Of a DNA stretch of 64,000 bases, positions 45,855 to 54,077 are shown piece after piece. Every line of letters begins with the position of its first letter. Position 1 is the stretch's first letter. The position numbers were made by a program, and so were the translations under genes. This DNA is from DASQYE01 sp035940775 (lineage in GTDB: Bacteria; Acidobacteriota; Blastocatellia; Pyrinomonadales; Pyrinomonadaceae), in assembly GCA_035940775.1 (NCBI GenBank), contig DASZEN010000007.1, forward strand, positions 71,587-135,586. The letters run 5' to 3'. The notes below the pieces were generated by a model. The model had not been told where the DNA came from. It was given only the letters and a program-made list of their open reading frames with translations, and did no database searches.

Positions 45855-46364
45855 GGCGGCTAACTGTTCCAAAGCATATCCGGCAAATCGCTCTACCGCC
45901 TCGGGCGCTCCGCCCCTAACTCGTACAATGTAGTTGCCTTTCCTAACAAAGATGTAATTGCTCAGCCTAATCGGATTGCTTGAATCCTCCGGGCAGAAGA
46001 GTTGATAAGCTTCATCGCCTAAAGAGAATTTCTCGACACGACATGCTGCTCCGGAATCTTTCCGGTCAAAGCCCCTTATCCATTCAGATGCCTCTTCTGC
46101 GGACCCTATCTCATAGATGTCCATAAGAATAACTTCCTGCTCGCCTTCCTTAGTCGCTCGCTCCCACGAGCCAACGCTCTGAGATTTTTGTCCCTTGACC
46201 AATGGCGGGCAAGTGCAAACGCCGGGGATGAAGTCCCAGCCAGATTCTTTAGCTTCTACAACTTTCGCGACTTTAGCAGTTGTGATCTGCATCACTTGCT
46301 GCTCTTGTTGGGCAGGAGCTTGTGGATGAAGAAGAAGAGCCAGCGCTATCAATATGATCTGCAT
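45849..46364 (-). CDS. Secreted hypothetical protein (cassette)
   Basis: 171 residues from the ATG at 46364, which has GGAGGTGGAAC directly upstream. Signal peptide MQIILIALALLLHPQAPAQ. The mature protein has SGWDFIPGVCTCPPLVKG and CRVEKFSLGDEAYQLFCPED with four cysteines, then SNYIFVRKGNYIVRVRGG. It is probably periplasmic and disulfide-bonded. Its TGA stop is provided by the attC core. I recognise no family. Confidence 0.6.
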   Translation of the reverse strand: MQIILIALALLLHPQAPAQQEQQVMQITTAKVAKVVEAKESGWDFIPGVCTCPPLVKGQKSQSVGSWERATKEGEQEVILMDIYEIGSAEEASEWIRGFDRKDSGAACRVEKFSLGDEAYQLFCPEDSSNPIRLSNYIFVRKGNYIVRVRGGAPEAVERFAGYALEQLAAT

Positions 46365-46395
46365 GTTCCACCTCCATCTTTGAAAGACGATAGCC

Positions 46396-46495
46396 ATCTG
46401 ACGCCCGAATTAACCCGCCCGCGCACAACGCCGCTAGCGCCGACTTCACGATAAAAGCTGCGCTAATTCCGGTCGGGCTCAATGAGTTGTTAGGC
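46396..46495 (-). repeat. attC site
   Basis: Cores ATCTGAC and GTTAGGC. Serves the membrane protein at 46521. Confidence 0.86.
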
Positions 46496-46520
46496 GCGGC
46501 TTTAATAGGATGATATACCC

Positions 46521-46946
46521 CTAAGGCAATTCGACCTCTTTATGCTTGCGCTCTCTTCCGGCCAGGATTCCCGGCAATAGACCAACCGCTGCTCCGAAGA
46601 CAAGAGAGCCAATAAGTATTCGGCCTTGCGAAACAGAGTTACCAGCGAAATCTTTCTCATCCTTTACATACAGGTAATACCAAGCCACAAAGGTAGGGAT
46701 TAATATACCGATAAAGGCGCGCGGAATCAGTCCGAGATTAACACCCCCGATTCTATTACAGGCAAAGATAACCAGTCCAATGAATCCACCTAACACCCCG
46801 CCGAAACCAAGGATGAGCGGTAAATAAGGAATTGCCAAAGAATCATTTGGATTTTTATAAACGAGATATATGAAGAGAAGAAATATGCCAAGAGCGCCGC
46901 CTAAGGTACTGCGCCAAAAGAGAGACCAGGAATACTCTCTTTTCAC
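46521..46946 (-). CDS. Small four-helix membrane protein (cassette)
   Basis: 141 residues from the GTG at 46946, chosen because GGAGG lies 8 bases upstream; the longer frame has an ATG at 46967 with no ribosome site. Hydrophobic segments LGGALGIFLLFIYLVY, LPLILGFGGVLGGFIGLVIF, AFIGILIPTFVAWYYLYV, and ILIGSLVFGAAVGLLPGIL, then a basic tail RERKHKEVELP. No function is recognised. Confidence 0.6.
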   Translation of the reverse strand: MKREYSWSLFWRSTLGGALGIFLLFIYLVYKNPNDSLAIPYLPLILGFGGVLGGFIGLVIFACNRIGGVNLGLIPRAFIGILIPTFVAWYYLYVKDEKDFAGNSVSQGRILIGSLVFGAAVGLLPGILAGRERKHKEVELP

Positions 46947-46981
46947 TATTCTCACCTCCATCAACAATTAAGCCTGCTAGC

Positions 46982-47083
46982 GCCTAACGCTCGAATTAAC
47001 CGGGCGGGAGGAATCGAACCGGGCCTTCAATCCTGCGAATGAAAGACAAGCTGATTCCGCTCCGATTCAATGAGTTGTTTGCC
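46982..47083 (-). repeat. attC site
   Basis: Cores GCCTAAC and GTTTGCC; the right core is unusual. Serves the gene at 47105. Confidence 0.82.
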
Positions 47084-47104
47084 GCAGGTAGCCGTGGCAT
47101 GACC

Positions 47105-47572
47105 CTATAACTCCTTGAGCCTGCGGTTGACCAGCACGAAACGGGTTTTCCCCTTCTTGCTAGGACAACAGGATGCATCCTTCGGCCCGTAGTCCAGAGT
47201 CTTGAAGAAGATCACGTTGTTCCTGATAGACTTCAGCTCGACATCTCTATTAGCCTTACCGCCTACAACAGTGTGCGTAACAGGAACAAGCCCGCCTTGA
47301 GCCCGAACAAAGACGGCCAAGTATTGGACGTAATTGTTTGAACCATTCTGGCCCTCAATTGTGTATAAGACTGCAAGGTCGGAAACACCGTCTCGGTTCA
47401 AGTCTCCCGCCACTACCTTCCTCGCGTCTTCATACTCGTCGCCACCCTCCTGAGTTGCTTGCTTCGATATGAACTTATCAATAGCGGCGATGTCCTGATC
47501 CTGAGCGTGAGATACAAAGGAAGATGTGCAAAGCAGAATGCCGGACAGAAGGAGCATAAAAACATTTTTCAT
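47105..47572 (-). CDS. Secreted FG-GAP-like hypothetical protein (cassette)
   Basis: 155 residues from the ATG at 47572 (MKNVFMLLLSG). Signal peptide ends near SHAQDQD. The motif VVAGDLNRDGVSDLAVLYTI is an EF-hand-like D-x-N-x-D-G loop of the type found in FG-GAP/integrin repeats, so a calcium-binding beta protein is likely. It ends DASCCPSKKGKTRFVLVNRR. It is probably exported. Single-gene cassette. Confidence 0.6.
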   Translation of the reverse strand: MKNVFMLLLSGILLCTSSFVSHAQDQDIAAIDKFISKQATQEGGDEYEDARKVVAGDLNRDGVSDLAVLYTIEGQNGSNNYVQYLAVFVRAQGGLVPVTHTVVGGKANRDVELKSIRNNVIFFKTLDYGPKDASCCPSKKGKTRFVLVNRRLKEL

Positions 47573-47628
47573 GAATATCATCCTTTTCGTTTTATGCTAT
47601 TCACCAACGCTCCGTAAACTAATTTGCG

Positions 47629-47738
47629 GCATAACGCCCGAATTAACCCGCCGCCCGCGAATGGCATTCAAGCCACGTCGCAAGGAAGTAACATGAAAGT
47701 CATGCTATCGGGCGGTCGGGTCGAATGACTTGTTAGGC
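47629..47738 (-). repeat. attC site
   Basis: Cores GCATAAC and GTTAGGC. The stop (TAA) of the 47733-48353 gene lies in the right core. Confidence 0.87.
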
Positions 47739-48353
47739 GCGGCTTTGGGAATACCGCAAGCCATTATTTTCCTTTGTATTTTCCTCCAAGTCCTTACGCC
47801 CCTCATCTGTATTCACAGCCAGCGGTGGTCGGCCTCCGCCGGAGCGCGCCCGGCTCAATGCCCAGATTGCGCTTACCAAGAAGGGAAGCGCGAACAGCAG
47901 CACCAGGACTAACGCCCAGAAGGGGCCGGAAAGCGTTAAGTGCTCGCCAAATTGTATCTGTGTTCCAGTCAACTCTCCACGCAGCAGGTCACGAAAGAAG
48001 TTTGCCACCAGGAGTAACCCACAGATAATGTCGCCAACGGCGATAATTCTCATCCAACGGCCCCTCCCTTTGGCGATAGAAATCCACGCCGCCGCCAAAG
48101 CCCATGCCAGAAACATGGCTGACGGAAGCGTCGCCGCCCGACCCTCAAAGCTCAGTAAGGTGAATTGAAATCCTGGATAAGCAGGATCAATGAACGAGCG
48201 GATCGGGGCAACCATGAAAAACATCGCAAAGAGCATGTGGAGTACGCCGACGGCAAGCGCGGCGGAATTCCAGCGTCGGCGCGAAAGAAGATAGAGGAAT
48301 ACCGACCAGTAAAGGGCGGCGGAGAAGTAGCCGATCCAAAGCCAGGTAGTCAT
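47733..48353 (-). CDS. Multi-pass membrane protein (cassette)
   Basis: 206 residues with about five hydrophobic helices: WLWIGYFSAALYWSVFLYLL, LAVGVLHMLFAMFFMVAPI, LPSAMFLAWALAAAWISIA, MRIIAVGDIICGLLLVANFF, and FWALVLVLLFALPFLVSAIW. The tail is basic and Asn/Glu-rich. No motif gives its function. The TAA stop is part of the attC core. Confidence 0.62.
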   Translation of the reverse strand: MTTWLWIGYFSAALYWSVFLYLLSRRRWNSAALAVGVLHMLFAMFFMVAPIRSFIDPAYPGFQFTLLSFEGRAATLPSAMFLAWALAAAWISIAKGRGRWMRIIAVGDIICGLLLVANFFRDLLRGELTGTQIQFGEHLTLSGPFWALVLVLLFALPFLVSAIWALSRARSGGGRPPLAVNTDEGRKDLEENTKENNGLRYSQSRA

Positions 48354-48449
48354 AAGTTTTCCTCCCGAGAAAGATAGCTAAGCCTTCCATTACCGTAACG
48401 CTCCAACCCGTATGTATGTTCCATACACTCTGTGCGACAAAAGACAAGC

Positions 48450-48559
48450 GCCCAACGCCCGAATTAACCCGCGCCGAGCGAACAGCATACAACATGATCG
48501 TAAGGAAAGATCATGAGAGAAATGCTGTCGAGGCGCCCTCGTTCAATGAGTTGTTAGGC
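48450..48559 (-). repeat. attC site
   Basis: Cores GCCCAAC and GTTAGGC. Serves the cupin cassette at 48644. Confidence 0.88.
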
Positions 48560-48585
48560 GCAGCTCCGATGACCTCAACATCAAA

Positions 48586-48622
48586 ATGAAAAGGGCGAAG
48601 CTTGCGAGACTTGCCCTTTCCC
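48586..48622 (-). terminator. Terminator-like hairpin after the cupin gene
   Basis: On the minus strand GAAAGGGC and GCCCTTTTC flank a loop, followed by ATTTTGATG. It is placed just after the cupin stop. Confidence 0.4.
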
Positions 48623-48643
48623 CATAACTCGGTTTGAGCCAAC

Positions 48644-49018
48644 CTAGCTCTGTGGTTTTGCGAAAACGCTCCCGCCCTCAAAATCTATAAATACGAATGG
48701 TTCATCACCTACAACCCAGGCATCATGACCTGCCGGAATCACCCCCACATCGCCTGCCCTCCATTCCAACTCCGTACCATCATCCATGCGCATCTTCATA
48801 CGCCCGGAAACGACATACCATTTGTGTGAGACCTGACAACTGTTACCTCCGACAATGGGCTTAACGCATTCAGACCATGTCCATCCCGGCTCGAAAGTCG
48901 CACGCATAAGGGTAACACCGTTGACTTCCACGATTTCAGCATGCCCCTTCTCAAACGGACGGGTTTCATCCGGGTTATCGAAGTTTTGTCTAATATTTGT
49001 TGCTTCTTCTGGCGCCAT
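48644..49018 (-). CDS. Single-domain cupin protein (cassette)
   Basis: 124 residues, cytoplasmic. A single cupin barrel: MRATFEPGWTWSECVKPIVG, SCQVSHKWYVVSGRMKMRMD, WRAGDVGVIPAGHDAWVVGD. The cupin metal-binding histidines are only partly visible (SHKWYVV, AGHDAW), so activity is uncertain. It may sense or bind a small molecule. Single-gene cassette. Confidence 0.75.
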   Translation of the reverse strand: MAPEEATNIRQNFDNPDETRPFEKGHAEIVEVNGVTLMRATFEPGWTWSECVKPIVGGNSCQVSHKWYVVSGRMKMRMDDGTELEWRAGDVGVIPAGHDAWVVGDEPFVFIDFEGGSVFAKPQS

Positions 49019-49100
49019 TTAGTTCACCTCCAAAGTTATTAGAGCATTGATCGTAAAGCTTACAGCTTCTATCGTAATCTGTGTGATTCGTCAACCATGC

Positions 49101-49210
49101 GCCTAACGCCCGAATTAACCCGCGCCGAGCATAAAGCATTCAAGCCAGAGGGAACAAGACAACGATAAAAGAGATGCTACCGAGGCGTCAGGTTCAAGGA
49201 GTTGTTAGAT
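49101..49210 (-). repeat. attC site
   Basis: Cores GCCTAAC and GTTAGAT. The stop of the 49205-49717 gene lies in the right core. Confidence 0.87.
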
Positions 49211-49717
49211 GGCGGCTGCCGTTACAGATTCCTTCGTAATGCTGTCCGGCTTCGTCAGCGCGAGCAGTAACGGCAATATTCCGATATACATCGTTACGCC
49301 TCGAATCCAACTCAACCTCTGCCAACGCTGCCCACGTGCTAACCACTCCGCAGGCGACAGATTTGATTCAGGACTATGTCTGAAGGCCCCTAATTCGGGA
49401 AGAAAGTAGATTTGGGTGACTATAAGCACCACTATGTAGATTGCCAAACTTATCAGGATAAGTTTCCGACGCGATTTAAACTTCCAATTCAGGACGAGAG
49501 TGAGAATAAGTGAGAGGATGAGGAGAGGATGAATCATCATCCAGAATATCCCCTCGTTCAGACCATAAGTTCCATTGACCACGACAGATGAATCAGGCAA
49601 GGCGGATAGATAAACGGGAAAGTAAACAAGATGTGAATAAGCAATCCCGCCAAGCAATGTTCCCCAAAGGATAACAGCCAGAAAGAGCGAGTATGTTCCG
49701 AGCCTCAATGTCATCAT
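49205..49717 (-). CDS. Multi-pass membrane protein (cassette)
   Basis: 170 residues with four hydrophobic helices: LGTYSLFLAVILWGTLLGGI, HPLLILSLILTLVLNW, ILISLAIYIVVLIVTQIYF, and VTMYIGILPLLLALTKP. A second ATG follows the first, both after AGGAGATACAG. Function unknown. The TAA stop is supplied by the attC core. Confidence 0.62.
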   Translation of the reverse strand: MMTLRLGTYSLFLAVILWGTLLGGIAYSHLVYFPVYLSALPDSSVVVNGTYGLNEGIFWMMIHPLLILSLILTLVLNWKFKSRRKLILISLAIYIVVLIVTQIYFLPELGAFRHSPESNLSPAEWLARGQRWQRLSWIRGVTMYIGILPLLLALTKPDSITKESVTAAAI

Positions 49718-49767
49718 GTCTGTATCTCCTAAAGTATAGAAGTTTTGAAGCCGTAAAAATGGTAGCC

Positions 49768-49876
49768 ATCTAACGCCCGAATTAACCCGCCCCGCGCGAG
49801 CAGCATTCTAGCAAACCGAAGCGGACGATGATGAGAAGAATGATATCATGGGGTCGGGTTGAATGAGTTGTTAGGC
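49768..49876 (-). repeat. attC site
   Basis: Cores ATCTAAC and GTTAGGC. Serves the two-gene cassette at 49951-51446. Confidence 0.87.
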
Positions 49877-49950
49877 TTCGCCGAGTAAGTAGCAGTATAC
49901 TTCACAAAGACATACTGATGTCTTATCTTTTATATAGAAGGTGGCCTAAC

Positions 49951-50712
49951 TCAGCCTGCGCTCACTAAATCGCAAAGTGTAGAGAGCTTTCGGAATAAAT
50001 CTTCAATCTTCATAGCCGGAGGGGATACAGGTGCCGATGCGATGGGAGGAGAAGAATTGTAAACCTTTGCACTCGCCCTTAATCTTGGCCCACGTAAGAC
50101 CAACGTACTGGTTATCTGCTCATTAGGCAATGCTACTCTATGTATGGAGGTGTAGGGTAGATAGTAAAGGTCTCCAGGATTTTTTTCTGTACATAACTCC
50201 GCCTTCAGCCTTGACTGACCTACGTAGCGTAAAGAGCTGTCAGTATTGGTTTCTTCGGGGATATAAGTCCATGTGTTCAAAATCCTCCCCTTGCTTACTT
50301 GCTGAAAAAATTGAGAACAGAGAGTGCCCGTTAATATTACGGACCAAAAATCAAAGCGGTGGCTATGTATCCGCTCTTCATTCAACTGTTCATCTGAATA
50401 AGGCGGCCACCAAACATGTAAGGTTAATCTGTATCCATTGTCTCTCGAATCAACCAATACGATTTTATCAAAGTAGTTGGTATGAATGTATGAACGGGCT
50501 GAGATTTCACTTAGCAGATCATAGTTATTAATAATTTGATTTAACAAAAGAGCAATGTTCTCTTTCGCTCCCAGAAAGCGAAGCATTGCCAGATTATTTT
50601 TGATGGCTTGCTCATTCCTTCCGCGATCTAACTTTACCAGTAAAGTTTTCACGTTCTCCAAAGAGAAGGAACATTGAGGCGTTGTATTGATCATAGGCAT
50701 CATAGTTAACAC
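49951..50712 (-). CDS. Cupin-like cytoplasmic protein (cassette, gene 2 of 2)
   Basis: 253 residues. The first third is helical (LENVKTLLVKLDRG, AMLRFLGAKENIALLLNQII), then a jelly-roll region with ERIHSHRFDFWSVILTGTLC, which is the H-x-H cupin motif I, and SIHRVALPNEQITSTLVLRG for motif II. It may be an iron- or zinc-dependent cupin, distantly like cysteine-dioxygenase-type enzymes. It shares its cassette with the membrane gene 50772-51446, 59 bases upstream on the same strand. The pairing is unexplained. Confidence 0.5.
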   Translation of the reverse strand: MLTMMPMINTTPQCSFSLENVKTLLVKLDRGRNEQAIKNNLAMLRFLGAKENIALLLNQIINNYDLLSEISARSYIHTNYFDKIVLVDSRDNGYRLTLHVWWPPYSDEQLNEERIHSHRFDFWSVILTGTLCSQFFQQVSKGRILNTWTYIPEETNTDSSLRYVGQSRLKAELCTEKNPGDLYYLPYTSIHRVALPNEQITSTLVLRGPRLRASAKVYNSSPPIASAPVSPPAMKIEDLFRKLSTLCDLVSAG

Positions 50713-50771
50713 TCAAAACCTCTTTAATTAAACAGCAAAACATTAATCATGTCACGCATCAAATTTGTGAA

Positions 50772-51446
50772 TTAGTCATCACTTTCTTCTTGGGACTTAA
50801 GCGCAGTGTAGTGCTGGATTGCGGATTTCACTGCGGTATTCAGTCTTTGGAAGTATACAGCACGTAACAAGATATGGCTCGGCATACTCAACAATACTAA
50901 TGTATATCCAAATATGGCTGTGGAATTGAGACGGGAAGCAGCTACAGATAGAGTATAAGCACCAAAAAAGATTAATCCTAAGGGAATAGATACAAGGGAC
51001 GGACGGAAGAGTCTTAAATAGCTCTCATGACTTCTGATCCTTGATGCCGCTCCCCCGGAAGAGGTTCTATCAAAAGCTCTAAGAAAGGAGAATTCAGCCC
51101 ATGCTCTCTTTTCAGATAACTTATTGAGATCAACTTCGCGTAGTTCTTCATAGTGATGCTCAATCAGGTCATCTTTGTATGCCTTAATGCATGTAAGGAC
51201 AACCTTATTACTCTTCTTTTCAACAATCCGTGTACCCAATTCATTTAAGACCGCACCGACCAGGTAAGAACTACCCAAAAATAGAATACCAAATATTGTG
51301 GATAGGGGTATCGGTATTTTGGCTAAAAACTCTGTTGTATACCCAGGCTGAATGAACCCTAAAACCCTGAGAACAAGTAACCCAATCGGAGAGGATACCA
51401 ACATCCCGGGAATTAAAAGCTCAAGAATTGCTTCTGATGTCTTCAA
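50772..51446 (-). CDS. Four-helix membrane protein with cytoplasmic loop (cassette, gene 1 of 2)
   Basis: 224 residues in a 2+2 layout. Helices at MLVSSPIGLLVLRVLGF and STIFGILFLGSSYLVGAVL, then a charged loop of about 80 residues (VVLTCIKAYKDDLIEHHYEE, RTSSGGAASRIRSHESYLRL), then LVSIPLGLIFFGAYTLSVAA and AIFGYTLVLLSMPSHILL. It resembles in layout the cassette gene at 59820. The loop ends in an R-I-R-x-x-x-x-x-L-R element. Possible roles include membrane stress or defence effectors; not shown. Confidence 0.55.
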   Translation of the reverse strand: MKTSEAILELLIPGMLVSSPIGLLVLRVLGFIQPGYTTEFLAKIPIPLSTIFGILFLGSSYLVGAVLNELGTRIVEKKSNKVVLTCIKAYKDDLIEHHYEELREVDLNKLSEKRAWAEFSFLRAFDRTSSGGAASRIRSHESYLRLFRPSLVSIPLGLIFFGAYTLSVAASRLNSTAIFGYTLVLLSMPSHILLRAVYFQRLNTAVKSAIQHYTALKSQEESDD

Positions 51447-51537
51447 TTTGCACCCTTTCTCCCAATAAATAAAGCAAGCAACAGAAAATATAGTAAGTTA
51501 AGAGTCAAGCAGTATCAATACTCATCCTAAGAGAGAA

Positions 51538-51646
51538 GCCTAACGCCCGAATTAACCCGACCCGCGCGAGCAGACTTCAACATTATCGCAGCAGACAACG
51601 ATGAAATGAATGCTATCGCGGGGTCGGGTTGAATGAGTTGTTAGGC
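51538..51646 (-). repeat. attC site
   Basis: Cores GCCTAAC and GTTAGGC. Serves the formyltransferase-deacetylase cassette. Confidence 0.88.
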
Positions 51647-51687
51647 GCGCGCTTCTCCTCCTACCACGCCGGTGCAGTCCCGGCAGA

Positions 51688-53334
51688 CTACTCAAACTCC
51701 AGGATTGACTGTAACATCAGTTCCAGTTCCCAGAGAGATTCCGGATGACTGCACCGCTTGATAATTGCGTCTGGTGGTAGAGGGCCCCGGTTTACGCCGC
51801 CGCACGCCGAAAACACAAAAGGATAGCTCTGCGACGCGATGCGACGAGCCTGCTCCGACATGTTTTTCGGGTGGCCCTTTGGAAACGAAAAGTAGTACAC
51901 GTCATGACCGAGTTCACGACGCAACTCTTCCAGCGAGCCTGAGATTTCGTCAAGCAGCTTTTCCTCGTCAGTAGAGCCGCAGTCGAAGTGCGTCCGCGTG
52001 TGGCTGGCGATGCAAACGCCATGTTTGTCGAAATAGCGAATCTCGTCCCAGCTCAGGGCGGGAAAGCCGTGCTCCCCGACCTCAATGTCATGCTGGAATT
52101 CGGATTGTTCGGTCACATGCCGCGTACACACGAAGAGTGTGACGGGAATATTCTCGGCTTCGATCACCGCGCGCAGGCCGAGGAAGTTTTCGGCGTAGCC
52201 GTCATCAAACGTCAACACTACCGTCGGTGCATTGACCTCTCCCTTCTTCAGCATCTCCAACGCGTCGGGAAGCGAGACGATCCGGTAGTGTTTCTTAAGG
52301 AAGTGGACGTGCCGCAGGAAGTAGTCTAAGGGCAAGCCCATGTGTTTCGCCCGGTCGCTAATCACATGATGAAAAAGGATGACAACCGGGAAATTCTTTT
52401 CTCGTGCCCATCGGCGGTTTCTAAAGAAAAGAATAGGGTAAGCAAGCATCCGCACGGCCAGCTTGTGGAAGGGGCGTCCGGTAGAGGGCCGAAAAGGTTT
52501 CCGCTTCTTGTTAATGCTCTTTTCGATGGCCCACATCTGGTGCGGCTGAACGCCTTTGTACACCGTCCCTGCGGTCGGCTGTGGAACCTCAATGGACTTC
52601 CCGCAACTCTCGGCGCGTATAACGTCAATTAAACAGTCAACGCTGACGAGGTCTGCTTTCAGGCCAATGCTCGTTAGCGTGTCAAGCGGCTCGATGGGAA
52701 AGCTTCGCTCGCCCAGCACCGCCCCGCCGTCCACCTCCGTAGTGACGCGATGCACCGTGACGGTCTGCTCAGTTTTGCCATCGCGCATTTCCCAGAGTCC
52801 CGCCGCGCCCGCGCCGCGATAATCCGGCACCTTATGTTGATGGATATTGATGGAACCCAAGCGCGGGATGGAGAAGAGCTTAGGCTTGAGGATGCGCGTT
52901 GCGTAGACCACGCCGAGATCCGTTCTGAGGCCCGTTACAAATTCCAGGCTGGCCTCGTCGTGTAAATCCTCCGTGACGTGGAACGCGACCTCGCGCCCTT
53001 TGCACTCATGGGCGAGTTCTTCCAGTGTTGTGGCGGCAGGGTTGAGATTTCCATCAGTCCCGTGCGCTAGATGAAGAAGGAGCGTCGGGAGCTTCTCCAG
53101 TTCTCGACTCACCCGTGCGGAAAATTTATGCGCAACGTAGTGAACGAAATCAGGATCGCGCAGATATTTCTTAGCCCGCTCGATTCTCTTCTTACGCGAC
53201 AGCGGCGGGCGCTCGGTCTCGTAGAGTACGCCGACCACTTCCACCTCTGGGAGGTCGGTGTGTAGACGCCAGAGAAAATGTTGGAGTTGAGGAATCCGAG
53301 CTGACGAAAAAATACATACCCGGAAATCGCGCAT
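51688..53334 (-). CDS. Formyltransferase-polysaccharide deacetylase fusion (cassette)
   Basis: 548 residues. The first 290 are a formyl-transferase Rossmann domain with SINIHQHKVPDYRGAGAAG, where Asn-His-Asp correspond to the catalytic set of methionyl-tRNA-formyltransferase-like enzymes. The second half is a NodB-type deacetylase: VVILFHHV, LTFDDGYAENF (metal Asp-Asp) and ASHTRTHFDCG (metal His). Such fusions modify sugars in surface polysaccharide assembly. It is the largest enzyme among the clean single-gene cassettes. No neighbour is a glycan gene. Confidence 0.8.
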   Translation of the reverse strand: MRDFRVCIFSSARIPQLQHFLWRLHTDLPEVEVVGVLYETERPPLSRKKRIERAKKYLRDPDFVHYVAHKFSARVSRELEKLPTLLLHLAHGTDGNLNPAATTLEELAHECKGREVAFHVTEDLHDEASLEFVTGLRTDLGVVYATRILKPKLFSIPRLGSINIHQHKVPDYRGAGAAGLWEMRDGKTEQTVTVHRVTTEVDGGAVLGERSFPIEPLDTLTSIGLKADLVSVDCLIDVIRAESCGKSIEVPQPTAGTVYKGVQPHQMWAIEKSINKKRKPFRPSTGRPFHKLAVRMLAYPILFFRNRRWAREKNFPVVILFHHVISDRAKHMGLPLDYFLRHVHFLKKHYRIVSLPDALEMLKKGEVNAPTVVLTFDDGYAENFLGLRAVIEAENIPVTLFVCTRHVTEQSEFQHDIEVGEHGFPALSWDEIRYFDKHGVCIASHTRTHFDCGSTDEEKLLDEISGSLEELRRELGHDVYYFSFPKGHPKNMSEQARRIASQSYPFVFSACGGVNRGPLPPDAIIKRCSHPESLWELELMLQSILEFE

Positions 53335-53509
53335 TTGACTTTCACCTCTTTATGGGCGTTGGAGAGCAGAAGCTAATGTGTTGAGTTGCAGTATACATAG
53401 CCGCTTCCGTGTCTCGACAATCCGTTAGGTCGAAAATTGATCCGAGCGGCTACTTGGGTTAACCACCTTGCTTTCCGAGGAGGGTTTAAGCCTCGGAGGT
53501 AAATCCCTG
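53335..53509. other. Upstream stretch without a gene
   Basis: 175 bases between the deacetylase cassette start and a variant attC. It contains CCGAGGAGGGTTTAAGCCTCGG, a small hairpin. No gene. Confidence 0.35.
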
Positions 53510-53605
53510 ACCTAATATTAAATTATCAATATCAGACCATTTTCTGTTTTCGATGCTAATAACTGGAGATACCGTTGAGATATCGGCTTGAATAGCTTGT
53601 TAGCT
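53510..53605 (-). repeat. Variant attC
   Basis: Right arm ATCGGCTTGAATAGCTTGTT and core GTTAGCT are recognisable. The left arm (ACCTAATATTAAATTATC) is AT-rich and only partly complementary. It follows a 33-codon gene that stops in its core. Confidence 0.45.
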
Positions 53606-53701
53606 GCGTGTTCTAAGGAAGCAACTTGTCATATTATCCGGTTCCGCTAATTCTGAGGGCGCAAGTTGAGCAATAGCAAATCCGATCTCCTTAATATCCA
53701 T
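53600..53701 (-). CDS. Short antitoxin-like fragment (33 aa)
   Basis: MDIKEIGFAIAQLAPSELAE followed by PDNMTSCFLRTRS and a TAA in the attC core. The start resembles N-termini of small addiction-module antitoxins of the type IEQAI-x-x-LPPEEFA, but the second half is lost. No toxin gene is adjacent. It may be a truncated remnant. Confidence 0.4.
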   Translation of the reverse strand: MDIKEIGFAIAQLAPSELAEPDNMTSCFLRTRS

Positions 53702-53750
53702 ATCAAAAGTTTAGCTTACCTTCTCAGCAGCAGCAATAATACCCACAGTA

Positions 53751-53853
53751 GCCTAACGCCTGAATTGACCTGGCGCGCAATCAACTATGAATAGCATCCA
53801 ACTTCTCGACAAAAACCACTCAACTTGCGCTTCGGTCGAATGAGTTGTCATGC
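53751..53853 (-). repeat. attC site
   Basis: Cores GCCTAAC and GTCATGC. Serves the ORF-less mini-cassette body 53854-53937. Confidence 0.85.
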
Positions 53854-53937
53854 CGCCCTTTAATTGTACCATTCAACTTGAGCAGTAGACTTTACTCTCT
53901 GATTCATTCAACTCGACTTCCGTTTTGATGCGAAGCG
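53854..53937 (-). mobile_element. ORF-less mini-cassette body, copy 1
   Basis: 84 bases between two attC sites, with no ORF. Nearly the same sequence is at 63923-64000, with only a few differences, behind a different attC. Minus strand contains GGTACAATTAAAG, with TACAAT like a -10 box. Confidence 0.8.
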
Positions 53938-54046
53938 GCCTAACGCCCGAATTGACCGGGCGCGAGCGAGCAGCATTCTAGCGGACCGAAGCAAACAACG
54001 ATGAAAGCAATGCTATCGAGCGCTCCGGTTCAATGAGTTGTTAGGT
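53938..54046 (-). repeat. attC site
   Basis: Cores GCCTAAC and GTTAGGT; stem CCGGGCGC/GCGC-T-CCGG. Serves the gene at 54078. Confidence 0.88.
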
Positions 54047-54077
54047 GTTCCTAGCCTATTCACTACAGCTTTCCAAT

